Source: Pseudonocardiales bacterium (GTDB taxonomy: Bacteria > Actinomycetota > Actinomycetes > Mycobacteriales > Pseudonocardiaceae). Taken from it: a stretch of 35,580 nt of DNA. Shown here one piece after another: positions 7,534 to 16,196 of this stretch. The number at the start of each line of letters is the position of its first letter. Within the stretch, counting starts at the first letter, position 1. The DNA lies in NCBI GenBank assembly GCA_003244055.1, contig QHBZ01000260.1:7566-43145 (forward strand), read 5' to 3'. A model generated the notes under the pieces. That model was not told the DNA's origin and did not search any database. It was given only the letters and a program-made list of their open reading frames with translations. The translations under genes were made by a program, and so were the position numbers.

Positions 7534-7710
7534 CCAGACAGTCGTGCCTCGCCGTGGCCCGTCGAGGCCGAGCTCCCTGAGCCGGCAGCCCAGCCCGTCG
7601 GTCATCGCCGCCTTGCGACACCGAAGCGCCGCCAGGCTGCCGGGTGCCAGGGCTGGCTTGCCTGGTGTTCGTCGGCTGCTTGTTCTCCACGTGGAGATCG
7701 AGTTCGCGTC

Positions 7711-8005
7711 GACAGCGTGTGCGTCGGCGCGGGCCTTTCCAACGTGATCAACAACCTGCCGGCGTACGCCACGATCGAGGCGGTGATCCCCGTCAGCAAC
7801 CAGAACCAGCTGCTGGGGGTACTGGTCGGCGTGAACGTCGGCCCGATCGTGACGCCGTGGGCGTCGCTCGCGACGCTGCGGTGGTTACGAGCGCTGCCGC
7901 GCGGCCGGCGTGCAGATCTCCTGGCGCGCCTTCGCGACAACTGGCCTGGTCACCGCTGTCGTCGTACCCGCGGCAACCACTGGCGCGCTGGTCGCAACCG
8001 GCTGA
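7711..8005 (+). pseudogene. ArsB / SLC13-type permease, C-terminal fragment with frameshift
   Basis: The frame from about 7711 reads GAGLSNVINNLPAYATIEAV and LLGVLVGVNVGPIVTPWASL, the conserved penultimate region of ArsB/NhaD/SLC13 transporters. After WASLATLRW one extra base shifts the homology to another frame: YERCRAAGVQISWRAF and TTGLVTAVVVPAATTGALV, stop at 8003-8005. Only about 95 of more than 400 residues remain, so the 5' part was deleted before or with the frameshift. The substrate (arsenite or another anion) cannot be told from this piece. Confidence 0.72.
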
Positions 8006-8123
8006 GCCGGGGCCGGGGCGAGGCTCTGGTTCCAGTAGTCTGGGCGGCAAAGGCCACGGCAGGGTCGGGTTCGCATGACGTTGGGGGGTGCCGGTGCGTT
8101 CAGCTCATGGTTCCTCTGACCGA

Positions 8124-8900
8124 ATGGCTGATCGGCTGCCGGGTGCATTGCTGTTCGTGCGCTATGCCTTTCCGCCCAACGAGCTGGGCTACTGCGGTCC
8201 ATCGGATAGTCAGGAGCTGCTGGCATACGGCGCCACCGGTGTCGTCGATCGAGGGTTGGCCGCGCTCGCGCGGCAGTTCGACGGCGCCTGGCCATACTTG
8301 GAACTCATCGCCGGAGCGGCCGGGATTTCCGACCCGCTCGATCACCGGGTAGTGGAGGCCTATTGGGTGGGCAACCCGCTGCTGGATCGGATCGGGATCA
8401 CTGCGCTCGGAAACTCGATGGAGCAGCGGTTGCGCCGCCACACCGGTCGCCAGTTCAACATGATCGCTGAGAGTGTCCTGGCCGGCGGGGTACCGCACCA
8501 CAGTTTCCACGTATTCGGCGTATACCCGTGGGTGGGCTTGCTCAGCAATGACCGTATCGCTGACCAGGCGCTGACGGTGCTCGACCGGTGCCGGATCAGG
8601 TGGGGCCGGGTGGATAGCGTAACCGGCGACCAGGTGCTGGTGCGGAGCCAGCCACTGACCTGGGACGGCCGGAACCTGCGGTTGGGAGAACCTGTCCTGG
8701 AAACCGTAAGGCGAGGTGTGAACGGAAGTGGGTTCGTGAAGCAGCTTGCTCCCGGTGACTGGGTTTCGCTGCACTGGGACTGGGTGTGCGACCGTCTCGG
8801 TGCCCGCCAGCTTGCTGATCTGCGTCGCTACTCACTGCGCCAACTGGAGATCACCAACCACGAGGTGGCTCACTCCGGCCCGGCAACGGTATTGGGCTGA
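8124..8900 (+). CDS. DUF6390-like hypothetical protein
   Basis: This 258-residue soluble protein begins MADRLPGALLFVRYAFPPNE and contains LGYCGP, AWPYLELIAGAAGI, VVEAYWVGNPLLDRI, PHHSFHVFGVYPWVGLL and SLHWDWVCDRL. I recall this pattern as DUF6390, a family of unknown function in actinomycetes, sometimes near [NiFe] hydrogenase genes. No such genes are in this window. Conserved Cys (YCGP) and His residues could bind a metal, but that is speculation. ATG 8124 sits just before the conserved region; GTG 8088 is an alternative and neither has a strong ribosome-binding site. The frame is intact. Confidence 0.65.
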   Translation: MADRLPGALLFVRYAFPPNELGYCGPSDSQELLAYGATGVVDRGLAALARQFDGAWPYLELIAGAAGISDPLDHRVVEAYWVGNPLLDRIGITALGNSMEQRLRRHTGRQFNMIAESVLAGGVPHHSFHVFGVYPWVGLLSNDRIADQALTVLDRCRIRWGRVDSVTGDQVLVRSQPLTWDGRNLRLGEPVLETVRRGVNGSGFVKQLAPGDWVSLHWDWVCDRLGARQLADLRRYSLRQLEITNHEVAHSGPATVLG

Positions 8901-9079
8901 GCCCCGACATATCCGAACCGGCTAGCGGCTCTGATCGCCGCCAATCCTCTGTCTGCAGTTCGTCGACACCTACCCCCACGCGCCATTGTCTCCGGCAGGG
9001 ACAGAACCGCTATGCCGACAGGTGCAGCGGACGGAACGGCGTAGACACCTCATCAGTGCGCCGAGCGGCGGCAGGCGTC

Positions 9080-9691
9080 TCACCATAAACCGGGGATTAG
9101 CCGCCGGTGGGTGGCGGCGTAGCGGCGGTAGGAGTCGCCGAGTTGCGCACTGAGCGCTTGCTCCTCGACGGTAATGCGGCGTACGAACCCGAGCGTCGGC
9201 ACGAGCGCGAGCACGGCTAGGGACAACCAGTTGCCCAACGCTAGGCCGATCCCGAGGAAGGTCAGCAGGGCGCCGGCGTAGCTGGGATGACGCACCAACC
9301 GGTAGGGACCGCTGTCGATGACCGGTTGGTCTTCAGCTATCCGGACCTCCAAGGTGAAAAACCGGCCCAACGTCGTGATCGCCCACTGCCGCAGACCAGC
9401 GCCGAACACGATGAGCGCAACACCGACGCCGAACACGACCCACCGGACCAGCGGCATCGACTCGGCGATGACCGCACCCGCAACTGCCCCACCGAGCGTG
9501 AACCCGGCGATAAACGCTACCCAGATACTTGCGACGACGAACCGCTTCGACCCCCGGTCCAGATCCGCGGGGCCCGTGGCCCGGTCGCGGCTGCGCCACG
9601 CCACGGTCACCTCCACCGCCGCGGACACCGCGTAGGCCACCCAGAACACCCCCGCAGCGATCGGGTGGTCATAAAACACCGGCAACACCAC
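9080..9691 (-). CDS. Isoprenylcysteine carboxyl methyltransferase (ICMT/PEMT)-like membrane protein
   Basis: This protein of about 203 residues has several membrane segments ([75 protein letters not shown]). It ends with the ICMT signature [20 protein letters not shown] and [17 protein letters not shown]. Members bind S-adenosylmethionine at the membrane face and methylate lipids or carboxyl groups; bacterial substrates are mostly unknown. The frame extends to GTG 9733, but 9726 onward is an IstB fragment on the other strand, so I prefer GTG 9691. Insertion damage may have replaced the native upstream region. Confidence 0.78.
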   Translation of the reverse strand: MVLPVFYDHPIAAGVFWVAYAVSAAVEVTVAWRSRDRATGPADLDRGSKRFVVASIWVAFIAGFTLGGAVAGAVIAESMPLVRWVVFGVGVALIVFGAGLRQWAITTLGRFFTLEVRIAEDQPVIDSGPYRLVRHPSYAGALLTFLGIGLALGNWLSLAVLALVPTLGFVRRITVEEQALSAQLGDSYRRYAATHRRLIPGLW

Positions 9692-9725
9692 AGCAGTCTC
9701 GCACCGGCACCCGGCCCTGTCGGAC

Positions 9726-9830
9726 GTCAGCACCGTCCACCACGCCGAGGTCCTCGCCCTCAGAGGCGACCGCTACCACCTCAAAGACCGCGACTTCGGC
9801 CGCGCCCCAACAGCACGACATCGAAGACTG
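9726..9830 (+). mobile_element. IS21-family IstB helper, C-terminal scrap
   Basis: This frame reads [20 protein letters not shown] and [11 protein letters not shown]. It matches the extreme C-terminus of IS21-type IstB ATPases (HHAEVLxLxGDSYRLK). Nothing else of IstA or IstB is present, so it is a remnant of about 30 codons. Confidence 0.55.
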
Positions 9831-9993
9831 ACCAACAACAAGCACACAGGGGGCCGAAATTCGCCGTCAAGGGGTCAAGATTCGAGGGACATCAATCAAG
9901 CCGTCGGCCGCCAGGCAGGGTGGTCGTCTCTCCCTTGTCGAGGGTGGCGAGGACGACCTCCCCGTGGGTCTTCCGTTTGCTGATGGTTCGGTG

Positions 9994-10128
9994 GGACAGG
10001 ATACCCGCCGTGCGTGTGATGTTGATGTTGTCGGATCGCGAGGAGATTTCCCGTGGTCTGGCCGAGGGCCTGCAATACAAGGAGATCGCGTCACGGTTGG
10101 GGCGTGATCCGTCGGTGATCTCGCTGCT
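9994..10128 (+). mobile_element. IS30-type transposase, N-terminal HTH fragment
   Basis: The frame encodes [20 protein letters not shown] and [18 protein letters not shown], the helix-turn-helix that opens IS30-family transposases ([16 protein letters not shown] then IAxxLGRxPSTVS). It is cut after VIS and fused in frame, with no stop, to the middle of an acyl-CoA synthetase. The DDE catalytic domain is missing. Confidence 0.68.
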
Positions 10129-10134
10129 CGTCGG

Positions 10135-11260
10135 CACGCAGGCGATGCTGTCCCCGGACGACCCGATCAACATCCAATACACCTCGGGCACTACCGGTTT
10201 CCCCAAGGGCGCCACGCTGTCGCACCACAACATTCTCAACAACGGCTACTTCGTCGGTGAGCTGTGCGGCTACACCGAGGCGGACCGGATCTGCGTGCCG
10301 GTGCCGCTGTATCACTGTTTCGGCATGGTGATGGGCAACCTGGCCGCCACCTCGCACGGCGCCTGCCTGGTGTACCCGGCGCCGCCCTTCGAACCGGCGG
10401 CGACCCTGTCGGCCGTCGCGCAGGAGCGGTGTACTTCGTTGTACGGGGTTCCCACGATGTTCATCGCCATGCTGGCCGATACCGATTTCGAATCCCATGA
10501 TCTGACGTCGTTGCGTACCGGGATCATGGCGGGCTCGCCGTGCCCGGTGGAGGTGATGAAGCAGGTCGTCGACCGGATGGGCATGACCGAGGTGACCATC
10601 TGCTAGGGAATGACCGAAACCTCCCCGGTGTCGACCCAGACCCGGGCGGACGACACGTTGGATCGTCGGGTGTCCACGGTCGGCCGGGTGCACCCGCATC
10701 TCGAGGTGAAGATCGTCGACCCGGACACCGGTCTGACGGTGCCGCGCCGGACCCCAGGCGAGCTGTGCACCCGGGGGTACTCGGTGATGCTCGGCTACTG
10801 GGGGCAACCGGGCAAGACCGCCGAGATGATCGACCCGGCCCGCTGGATGCACACGGGGGATGTCGCGGTGATGGACCCCGAGGGCTACCTCAACATCACT
10901 GGGCGGATCAAGGACATGGTCATCCGTGGCGGCGAGAACGTCTACCCGCGGGAGATCGAGGAGTTCCTCTACACGCACCCCGACATCCTGGACGTCCAAG
11001 TGATCGGCGTGCCCGACGCGCGCTACGGCGAGGAGCTGTGCGCCTGGGTGCGGCTGCGGCCGGGCGCGCCCGGACTCACCGCCGAGGCACTGCAGGACTA
11101 CGCCGCCAGCAAGCTCGCGCACTACAAGATCCCTCGGTATGTGTATGTGGTGGAGGAGTTCCCGATGACCGTCACCGGCAAGGTCCGCAAGGTGGAGATG
11201 CGCGAACGCTCGGTGGCACTGCTCGGCTTGGCCGACGTCGCCGCCACGAAGCACGCCTAA
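10135..11260 (+). pseudogene. AMP-binding fatty-acyl-CoA synthetase, 5' deleted and with an amber codon
   Basis: Homology starts abruptly with [20 protein letters not shown] (the AMP-binding P-loop) and continues through [16 protein letters not shown] and [14 protein letters not shown]. It then covers [40 protein letters not shown] and [14 protein letters not shown], i.e. the second half of the N-domain and the whole C-domain. About 170 N-terminal residues are missing. In the conserved ICYGMTE motif the Tyr codon is TAG (10604-10606), and the frame then continues perfectly to 11260. These enzymes activate fatty acids with ATP and CoA. The deletion, the fused IS30 scrap and the nonsense codon make this copy dead. 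Confidence 0.88.
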
Positions 11261-11539
11261 GGAGACCGCATCCCAGCGGGAAACCTGGTGATACAGCTGA
11301 CCGATCGCCCTATAGTCAGCCCCGCCTGATGCAGCAGCCGTGTTGTCGCCGCATCCCCCGTGACGATCACAGTCCTGGCGGTCGGATCCCATACCCCCAC
11401 AACCCCATACTGCCTGCCGCCAACCACGGCAGCGACCAGACACCGGTCCACAGCTGTCGCCGATGGCGGAGCCTCACGACCGCACCACGCTAGCTCAGGG
11501 GGCCATCAGCAGCCGCACGCCGACGGTGAATGGAAGGGC
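11261..11539. other. Intergenic stretch, no confident gene
   Basis: A 64-codon minus-strand frame (11257-11451) reads YGVVGVWDPTARTVIVTGD and looks protein-like, but I do not recognise it and see no ribosome-binding site. It could be a scrap of a larger gene. Confidence 0.3.
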
Positions 11540-12580
11540 TCAGATGAGGCGTTGGACGAGGGTGGCGGTCGCTGGCGTGAGCTCGACAGTGGCCAACGCA
11601 CCGTTGACGATCGCTAGCTGCGGCGGGATGTGGCCGAGGTCGACGTCGTAGAGCACCGGCACCGACAGCTCGCCAAGGGCGTGTACGAGCGCGTCGTGCT
11701 GACTGAAATGACCGGAGGACGGGCCGGCCGAACGGCCGACAAGTACTGCATGGGCGCGGTCGAACCAGCCGGCGAGGCGCAGGTGGTGCAGCATCCGCGC
11801 CGCCATGACGGCCTCAGCCTCGGCGACCTCGACGTAGACGAGCAGACCCTCCTGCGCGTGTCGCGCGGCGAAGTCCGCAACGTCGCCGTACGGCGAGCCG
11901 GGCAGCATCGAGACCGTCTCCAAGCAGCCGCCGATCATCCGTCCCGTCGCGCACACCTGCGCTGCCGCGCCGTCCTGTGCGCCGAGCAGCTTCCACCGGC
12001 TCGGGGTGTTCAGCGTCATCTTCCGTACCTCTGGATGGAAGGCGTAGTGGTCGTGCCGGCCGCTGCGGTAGGCGGCCGCGGCGCCCTGCCGCAGCTCACT
12101 TCCGGCGGGTGCGGTGGCCGCCGCGTGCCACGGCAGCAGCGGCTCGGGGACTGAATAGGGGGTGTCCATGAGGTTGCTGCCATGCAGGGTTGCGATGCCG
12201 GTGCGCAGAGTCAGGGGGACCATGACAGTGGTGAGATCGGAATAACCCACAAGCCAGGTCGGCTCCGCCGCGGTGATCGCGTCGAAGTCGAGCAGCGGCA
12301 GCAGGTCGATGGCCAGCTCCCCGCCCCAGGGCGGCACGACGGCGCGGATCGCAGGGTCGAGGAGCATCGCGGTGAGCTCGGCGGCACGGTCCGGCGCGGG
12401 GGCGCTGGTGACGCCGGATCCGTCCATGCAGTCACCGAGGACCACGTCGTAGCCCAGGTCGCGCAGGTGCTTGACGCAGAAGTCCAGCCTGGGCCGCATC
12501 TCCCTACCTACTCCAGAGGAGGGTGACGTGATCGCAATGCGATCGCCAGGTCGAAGCGGGGCGGGATAGCGAATGCTCAC
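11540..12580 (-). CDS. S66-family peptidase (LD-carboxypeptidase / MccF-like)
   Basis: This 346-residue protein matches the S66 family over its full length. PPWGGELAIDLL and the nucleophile Ser114 in VGYSDLTT lie in the N-terminal domain. Glu221 in GGCLETVSMLPGSPYG and His317 in YDVDLGHIPPQ complete the Ser-Glu-His triad. Family members are cytosolic; LdcA removes the terminal D-Ala from tetrapeptides in peptidoglycan recycling, and MccF inactivates microcin-type peptide nucleotides. There is no signal peptide and the frame is intact. The early ITSPSSG motif is usual. Sequence alone does not separate recycling from antibiotic immunity. Confidence 0.88.
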   Translation of the reverse strand: MSIRYPAPLRPGDRIAITSPSSGVGREMRPRLDFCVKHLRDLGYDVVLGDCMDGSGVTSAPAPDRAAELTAMLLDPAIRAVVPPWGGELAIDLLPLLDFDAITAAEPTWLVGYSDLTTVMVPLTLRTGIATLHGSNLMDTPYSVPEPLLPWHAAATAPAGSELRQGAAAAYRSGRHDHYAFHPEVRKMTLNTPSRWKLLGAQDGAAAQVCATGRMIGGCLETVSMLPGSPYGDVADFAARHAQEGLLVYVEVAEAEAVMAARMLHHLRLAGWFDRAHAVLVGRSAGPSSGHFSQHDALVHALGELSVPVLYDVDLGHIPPQLAIVNGALATVELTPATATLVQRLI

Positions 12581-12687
12581 GCCGCCACCTTGCCAAACCC
12601 CCGATCGTTACCGGCTCTTGAGAGTTGACGCTGGTGCAGGTCGATGCTCTCGTCCCGCGGCGCGGTCGATAGGGCGACCGGTGGCCA

Positions 12688-12693
12688 TATAGT
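12688..12693 (+). promoter_or_regulatory. -10 element of a probably leaderless gene
   Basis: TATAGT ends seven bases before ATG 12701, so transcription would start at or next to the initiation codon. No clear -35 is visible. Confidence 0.4.
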
Positions 12694-12700
12694 GAGGGAG

Positions 12701-13129
12701 ATGACTGACGCAGCTGCATCGATGCCCGATCTGGCGCCTGCTTGGCCGGCGGGGGAGATCGTGCCGGGCGTCTGGCAGTCCGGCAGCCCGCAGCCCGGTG
12801 AGCACTGGGACGCGGTCATCGACCTCGACGGCTCGGCGCCGCCGCTGGACGGGATCGCCTTGTACGTGCACTGGCTGATCGAGGACGGCCCGGCGCCGGA
12901 GCGCGCGGTCCTCGTCGCGCTGGCCGATCTGGTCAACGACCTGCGGCGGGCCGGCAAACGGGTGCTTATCCACTGCGCTGGAGGCATCAACCGCTCTGGT
13001 CTGCTGTCCGCCGCTGCTCTTATTCGAGATGGGATGAGTGCCACCGAAGCCATCGAGACCGTCCGCTCGCGACGATCCGGAGCACTCAACAACCGGGAGT
13101 TCGTGCGCTTGTTGACCGAAGGATTCTGA
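12701..13129 (+). CDS. Dual-specificity / tyrosine-phosphatase-like protein
   Basis: This 142-residue protein has a cysteine-phosphatase P-loop at 91-99, HCAGGINRS, fitting HCxxGxxRS with Cys92 as nucleophile and Arg98 binding phosphate. A preceding D-rich segment (ALYVHWLIEDGPAPER) can supply the general acid. It is short and compact, like bacterial dual-specificity phosphatases acting on phosphoproteins or small phosphates. I chose ATG 12701 because of the -10 element just upstream; the GAGGGAG before it is too close to act as a normal ribosome-binding site. It is divergent from the S66 peptidase gene across about 120 nt. Confidence 0.83.
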   Translation: MTDAAASMPDLAPAWPAGEIVPGVWQSGSPQPGEHWDAVIDLDGSAPPLDGIALYVHWLIEDGPAPERAVLVALADLVNDLRRAGKRVLIHCAGGINRSGLLSAAALIRDGMSATEAIETVRSRRSGALNNREFVRLLTEGF

Positions 13130-13145
13130 GCCGCCCGGCTGAGTA

Positions 13146-13288
13146 CGACGGGTGTCCGCGATTACCGCTACCTCCCGCGTGACCACCACCGGGCCGTCTG
13201 ACTCCTGCCCCCGCGCCTCGGCACCCAGCCGCAACCGCCGCTGCCGTTCGGTGAGATGCGGCCTTAACGCCTTGTAACGACGAGCCAA
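13146..13288 (-). mobile_element. ISAzo13-like transposase, N-terminal fragment
   Basis: Minus-strand translation gives ARRYKALRPHLTERQRRLRL, then GAEARGQESDGPVVVTREVA. It resembles the start of ISAzo13-type transposases (KYxxLRPHLDERQRRLxLGAEARxLG). Homology ends after about 45 residues, and no catalytic domain or downstream part remains. Confidence 0.55.
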
Positions 13289-13509
13289 CGACCCGACGCG
13301 ACCGACCCAGCACCGAACCGTGCTGTTCAGACAGGCACAACAGCTATTTCATCGCGACTCAGCGGAGTGTTTCCCGCGTGTCGTAACCGCGGGGATGAGA
13401 ACGCTACGACATAGTCTTCGTACGCGCCGGGCGCTGGTGACGTCGTTGGTGCCCGACGAGGCCGCGACCAGGGTCAACCGACATCAGACCATTAGGAAGG
13501 GATGCACCG

Positions 13510-13980
13510 ATGACAACCTCGGCACTGAAGAACGGCCGGCGCCAGAACATCGACCGTACCCGCGGGCAGCTCGGCGACACCATGGAGGAGCTGACTCACA
13601 AGATTCATGTGCCCGCCCGTGTCAGGGACAAGGTGAACGACGCCAAACAAACCGTGCGAGTCAAGACCGAAGAGGTCGTGCAGCAGGTTCCGACCTACAT
13701 CGAAGAGGTCGTGCAGCAGGCTCCCACCAACATCGAAGAGGTCACGCAGCAAATACCCGAGCGCTCAGAAGCGCTCCACCTCCAGCCAGTGGGGGTAGCG
13801 CGACAGGCCGAGCGCCTGACTCCCCAGGCCCTGGAGAAACTTCCTTCGCCGGTGGTCGCGCGCATCGAGCGGCTGATGACCATGGCGAGGCAACGGCAGC
13901 TGCCCGCTGTGGCTGTCGTAGTTGGGGTGCTGGTGGTACTGCTGTTGGTGTTGCGCCGACTGTTTTGCAGGAGCACATGA
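13510..13980 (+). CDS. DUF3618 single-pass membrane protein
   Basis: This 156-residue protein starts with the DUF3618 motif IDRTRGQLGDTMEELTHKIH. A heptad-like repeated segment follows in which VQQxPTxIEEV occurs twice, with a third degenerate copy (TQQIPERSE). A membrane helix near the C-terminus (LPAVAVVVGVLVVLLLVLR) is followed by a short basic tail. Such proteins lie beside DUF4235 and phage-holin-like envelope proteins in actinomycetes, with unknown role. The ribosome-binding site AGGAAGGG precedes ATG 13510. Its TGA overlaps the next start (ATGA at 13977-13980). Confidence 0.82.
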   Translation: MTTSALKNGRRQNIDRTRGQLGDTMEELTHKIHVPARVRDKVNDAKQTVRVKTEEVVQQVPTYIEEVVQQAPTNIEEVTQQIPERSEALHLQPVGVARQAERLTPQALEKLPSPVVARIERLMTMARQRQLPAVAVVVGVLVVLLLVLRRLFCRST

Positions 13981-14066
13981 CGGTCTCACCGAAGGCGCTG
14001 TCTAAGGTCAGGCCTGTTATCGGGGTAGCGTGCGGGATCGCTCTTGGCGCTGATGCCCCTATGTAA
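13977..14066 (+). pseudogene. DUF4235-like gene, truncated after about 25 codons
   Basis: ATG 13977 has a strong AGGAG five bases upstream and overlaps the previous stop, so it is a real initiation site. The product is only 29 residues: MTVSPKALSKVRPVIGVACG then IALGA. That is the expected beginning of a DUF4235 protein (KxLYKPxxxxxxxxGGLxAGxxF), the usual partner of DUF3618. The frame ends at TAA with unrelated residues, implying a deletion of the rest. Confidence 0.5.
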
Positions 14067-14408
14067 GGCCGTTGACGCATCGGCTTCGGGTGGGGAAGTG
14101 ATGATTGATACATCTCGCGAGTGATGTAGCATTTTGAGCAGCGGATAGTTTTGCTGCGTGTTTTACCTTCGGTGATGCGGCTGCGAGGTAGTCGTGCTGG
14201 TATCCCAGCGCAGCCGTGGAAGGGCGAGACAGGCTCATTCCCTCTTGGGTGCCGGCCGTTCGGCCGGCTCCTTATCCTGTCCCCGTCGGCGTTGACCTAC
14301 CGCTCGCGCCAGGTCCACCTGGGTATTGTTGGGTTCGGCGGCCGCAAGTACTGCTCCGTAACGGGGCATGCGGAGGGCCGCAGCCCATCGAACACCTGAG
14401 GATAGGCG
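14067..14408. other. Gap with a GC hairpin, no gene
   Basis: No coding frame is convincing. A strong hairpin GCCGGCCGTTCGGCCGGC lies at 14251-14268 and is followed by a CTCCTTATCCT stretch. It could end transcription from the DUF3618 operon or be an insertion-sequence scar. Confidence 0.4.
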
Positions 14409-15085
14409 GTGTCCTGGCTGTTAGCCGGTGTGATCATCGCGCTGCTGGCGCTGGTGCACTCGGAACTCGGTGCGGCCTACCCTCTAGCGGGGGCACGGGG
14501 CGCTGGCCGCGGTTGGCGTTCGGCTCGCTGGGCGGCTTCAGCGCTGGCTGGACCACAAGTGGCACGGATTGATCAACGACGTAGGCGCGCTGACACCCAC
14601 GGGCTTGGCTGCGGCCACCGCGCTGATGTTGCTCTTCGCCGTCATTAATGTCCTCGGGGTGCGGTGGCTTGCAGAGTGCAACAGGATTGCGGTGCTCTGG
14701 AAGGTCGCGGTACCGGTACTGACGGTCGTCGTCTTGATCGTGGTGTCGTTCCAGGCTTCGAACTTTACCGCTGCTGGCGGTTTGTGCCCTACGGTGCCCA
14801 TGGGGTGCTTGCGGCTCTACCGTTGGGTGTCTTGTTCGCGCTGCAGGGCTTTGAACAAGCGGCGCAGATGGCGGGTGAGGCACGTAACCCGCAACGTAAT
14901 GTGCCTCGCGCGGTGATCGGCGCGGTGGTCATGGGCACCGTCCTGTATCTGGCGCTGGAGGTCGCCTTCATCGGCGCGCTGAACCCCGCCAACCTCGTGC
15001 ACGGGTGGGCGAGCCCGGCGGGTGCGATTTCGGACCTTATGCGACGTTGGCCACTGGTCTGGGTCTGGGTTGGCTGGCAGTGCCA
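14409..15085 (+). pseudogene. APC-family amino acid permease, internal fragment with frameshifts
   Basis: Pieces in alternating frames rebuild an amino acid/polyamine permease. They are SWLLAGVIIALLALVHSELG, then GGTGRWPRLAFGSLGGFSAG and ALMLLFAVINVLGVRWLAE, followed by VAVPVLTVVVLIVVSF, GVLFALQGFEQAAQMAGEAR, NPQRNVPRAVIGAVV and FGPYATLATGLGLGWLA. The first membrane helices are absent and the last third is replaced by P450 sequence. At least four frame changes are needed, and a deletion near 14555 removes the helices between GGFSAGW and the following segment. It cannot make a transporter. Confidence 0.8.
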
Positions 15086-15357
15086 CTCCCGGCCTGGCGG
15101 CGAACCGCGTTGGCCGCCTTCGGCGACTACCTTCGTGCGCTGTTCGAGGATAAACGTGCCGACCCCCGGGATGACCTGGTCAGCACGCTGGTCGCAGCCC
15201 AGGAGGACGGCGACGCGCTCAGCGAGGATGAGCTGCTCGCCACGGCCTTCCTGCTGATCATCGCCGGCCATGAAACCACCGCGAACCTCATCGGCAACGG
15301 CATGCGCGCGCTGCTTGCCCATCCCGACCAGTTCCACATGCTCATTGAGGATCCCGG
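15086..15357 (+). pseudogene. Cytochrome P450 fragment (I-helix region)
   Basis: In the frame left by the permease the protein becomes YLRALFEDKRADPRDDLVST, LVAAQEDGDALSEDELLATA and FLLIIAGHETTANLIGNG. AGHETT is the oxygen-activating I-helix motif of actinobacterial P450s, and HPDQFHMLIEDP is the following helix. The heme-binding Cys loop and ExxR helix are missing. About 90 of 400 residues remain, fused in frame to the permease on one side and to an AMP-ligase piece on the other. Confidence 0.82.
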
Positions 15358-15671
15358 GTCGGCCGGTCCCGGGAATCGAGTTGCGCCTGCCTGACGACGG
15401 CGAGGTCCTCATGCGCGGGCCGAGCACGATGCTCGGCTACCGCAACCTGCCGGATAAGGCCGCTGAGACGATCGACGCACAAGGCTGGCTGCATTCCGGT
15501 GATGTCGGTGAGCTCGACGAGGACGGCTACCTACGGATCATCGACCGCAAAAAGGAGATGATAATCAACATTGCCGAACACAACATGTCCTCAGCAGGGA
15601 CTATGCGCGAGCATCTGAGCTCGTCCGCAAGTATGCAGACCTTCCCCTCGGGGCTGTCGACGCGTCTGTGA
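15358..15671 (+). pseudogene. Long-chain acyl-CoA synthetase fragment
   Basis: Right after the P450 piece one frame reads GRPVPGIELRLPDDGEVLMR, GPSTMLGYRNLPDKAAETI and GWLHSGDVGELDEDGYLRII, then DRKKEMIINIAEHNMS. These are the hinge and A8 motifs of FAA1/FadD15-like AMP-forming ligases. Homology stops near 15598, and the tail to the stop at 15671 is unrelated. It differs from the synthetase at 10135, so it comes from another gene. Confidence 0.78.
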
Positions 15672-15827
15672 TAGAGGTCGCGACTGGGTGACTTAGAGGT
15701 GGCCACTACCGACCGCGGCACTTTTATGCTGTGCGGGAAGCGCGCGTCTTCACGCTCTGCCCCGCTTTGTAAGCAAATCGGCCTTGCCGGCATGCTTGGA
15801 TGTTGTTTTCCACTGACAATGCGTCCC

Positions 15828-15908
15828 GGCCTGTTCACGTACTCGGGCGGCAGCCGCCCCGCTCCATATTCCGGCGAACCCGCCACCGATAACCAGGACG
15901 TCAGGCAT
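15828..15908 (-). pseudogene. FAD-dependent oxidoreductase, N-terminal stub
   Basis: ATG 15908 has a good ribosome-binding site (GGAGGGAG) and encodes MPDVLVIGGGFAGIWSGAAA followed by ARVREQAG. This is the dinucleotide-binding motif (GxGxxG form, GGGFAG) that opens NDH-2-like and other flavoprotein reductases. After about 27 codons the sequence becomes unrelated (THCQWKTTSKH) and stops. A functional start thus remains with only the first strand-helix of the FAD domain. Confidence 0.6.
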
Positions 15909-15955
15909 TCAGAATCTCCCTCCAAAGTTTCCCCGGGTACACGAGGCCTGCGCCG

Positions 15956-16130
15956 TCAGGCCTGGGCGGCGAACCAGCGTCGAGCACGTCCCGCTGCATC
16001 CGGCGCGTGGTGTTCGGCTGCGACGATCACGTCGGCCAGCATCTGCGCGGACAACGCCTGCCGCCAGGCCAGCTCGGCCTTGCGTATCGCGGCGGCGATC
16101 GAACGCGGGGCCCGAAACAGGGTGGCCGAC
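15956..16130 (-). pseudogene. C-terminal protein fragment, unrecognised
   Basis: The frame RSIAAAIRKAELAWRQALSA followed by MLADVIVAAEHHAPDAAG and RARRWFAAQA looks like a genuine helical C-terminus. It stops at 15956, 48 bases before the oxidoreductase stub on the same strand. It joins upstream, without an obvious start, to sequence antisense to the methyltransferase end, so its 5' part appears lost. I do not recognise the family. Confidence 0.35.
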
Positions 16131-16196
16131 CCTACGGTTGGGCCTTGGTATGCCCTGTCAAGTGGCCAGCGGCGACAACGCCGTGAGCAGCAACAG

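Noticed and set aside
10091-11443. 450-codon open frame on the minus strand
   Set aside because: It is a His/Gly/Arg-rich shadow of the acyl-CoA synthetase, which has real motifs on the plus strand.
12608-13288. 226-codon minus frame as one gene
   Set aside because: Only its first 45 codons look like a transposase; the rest is antisense to the phosphatase gene.
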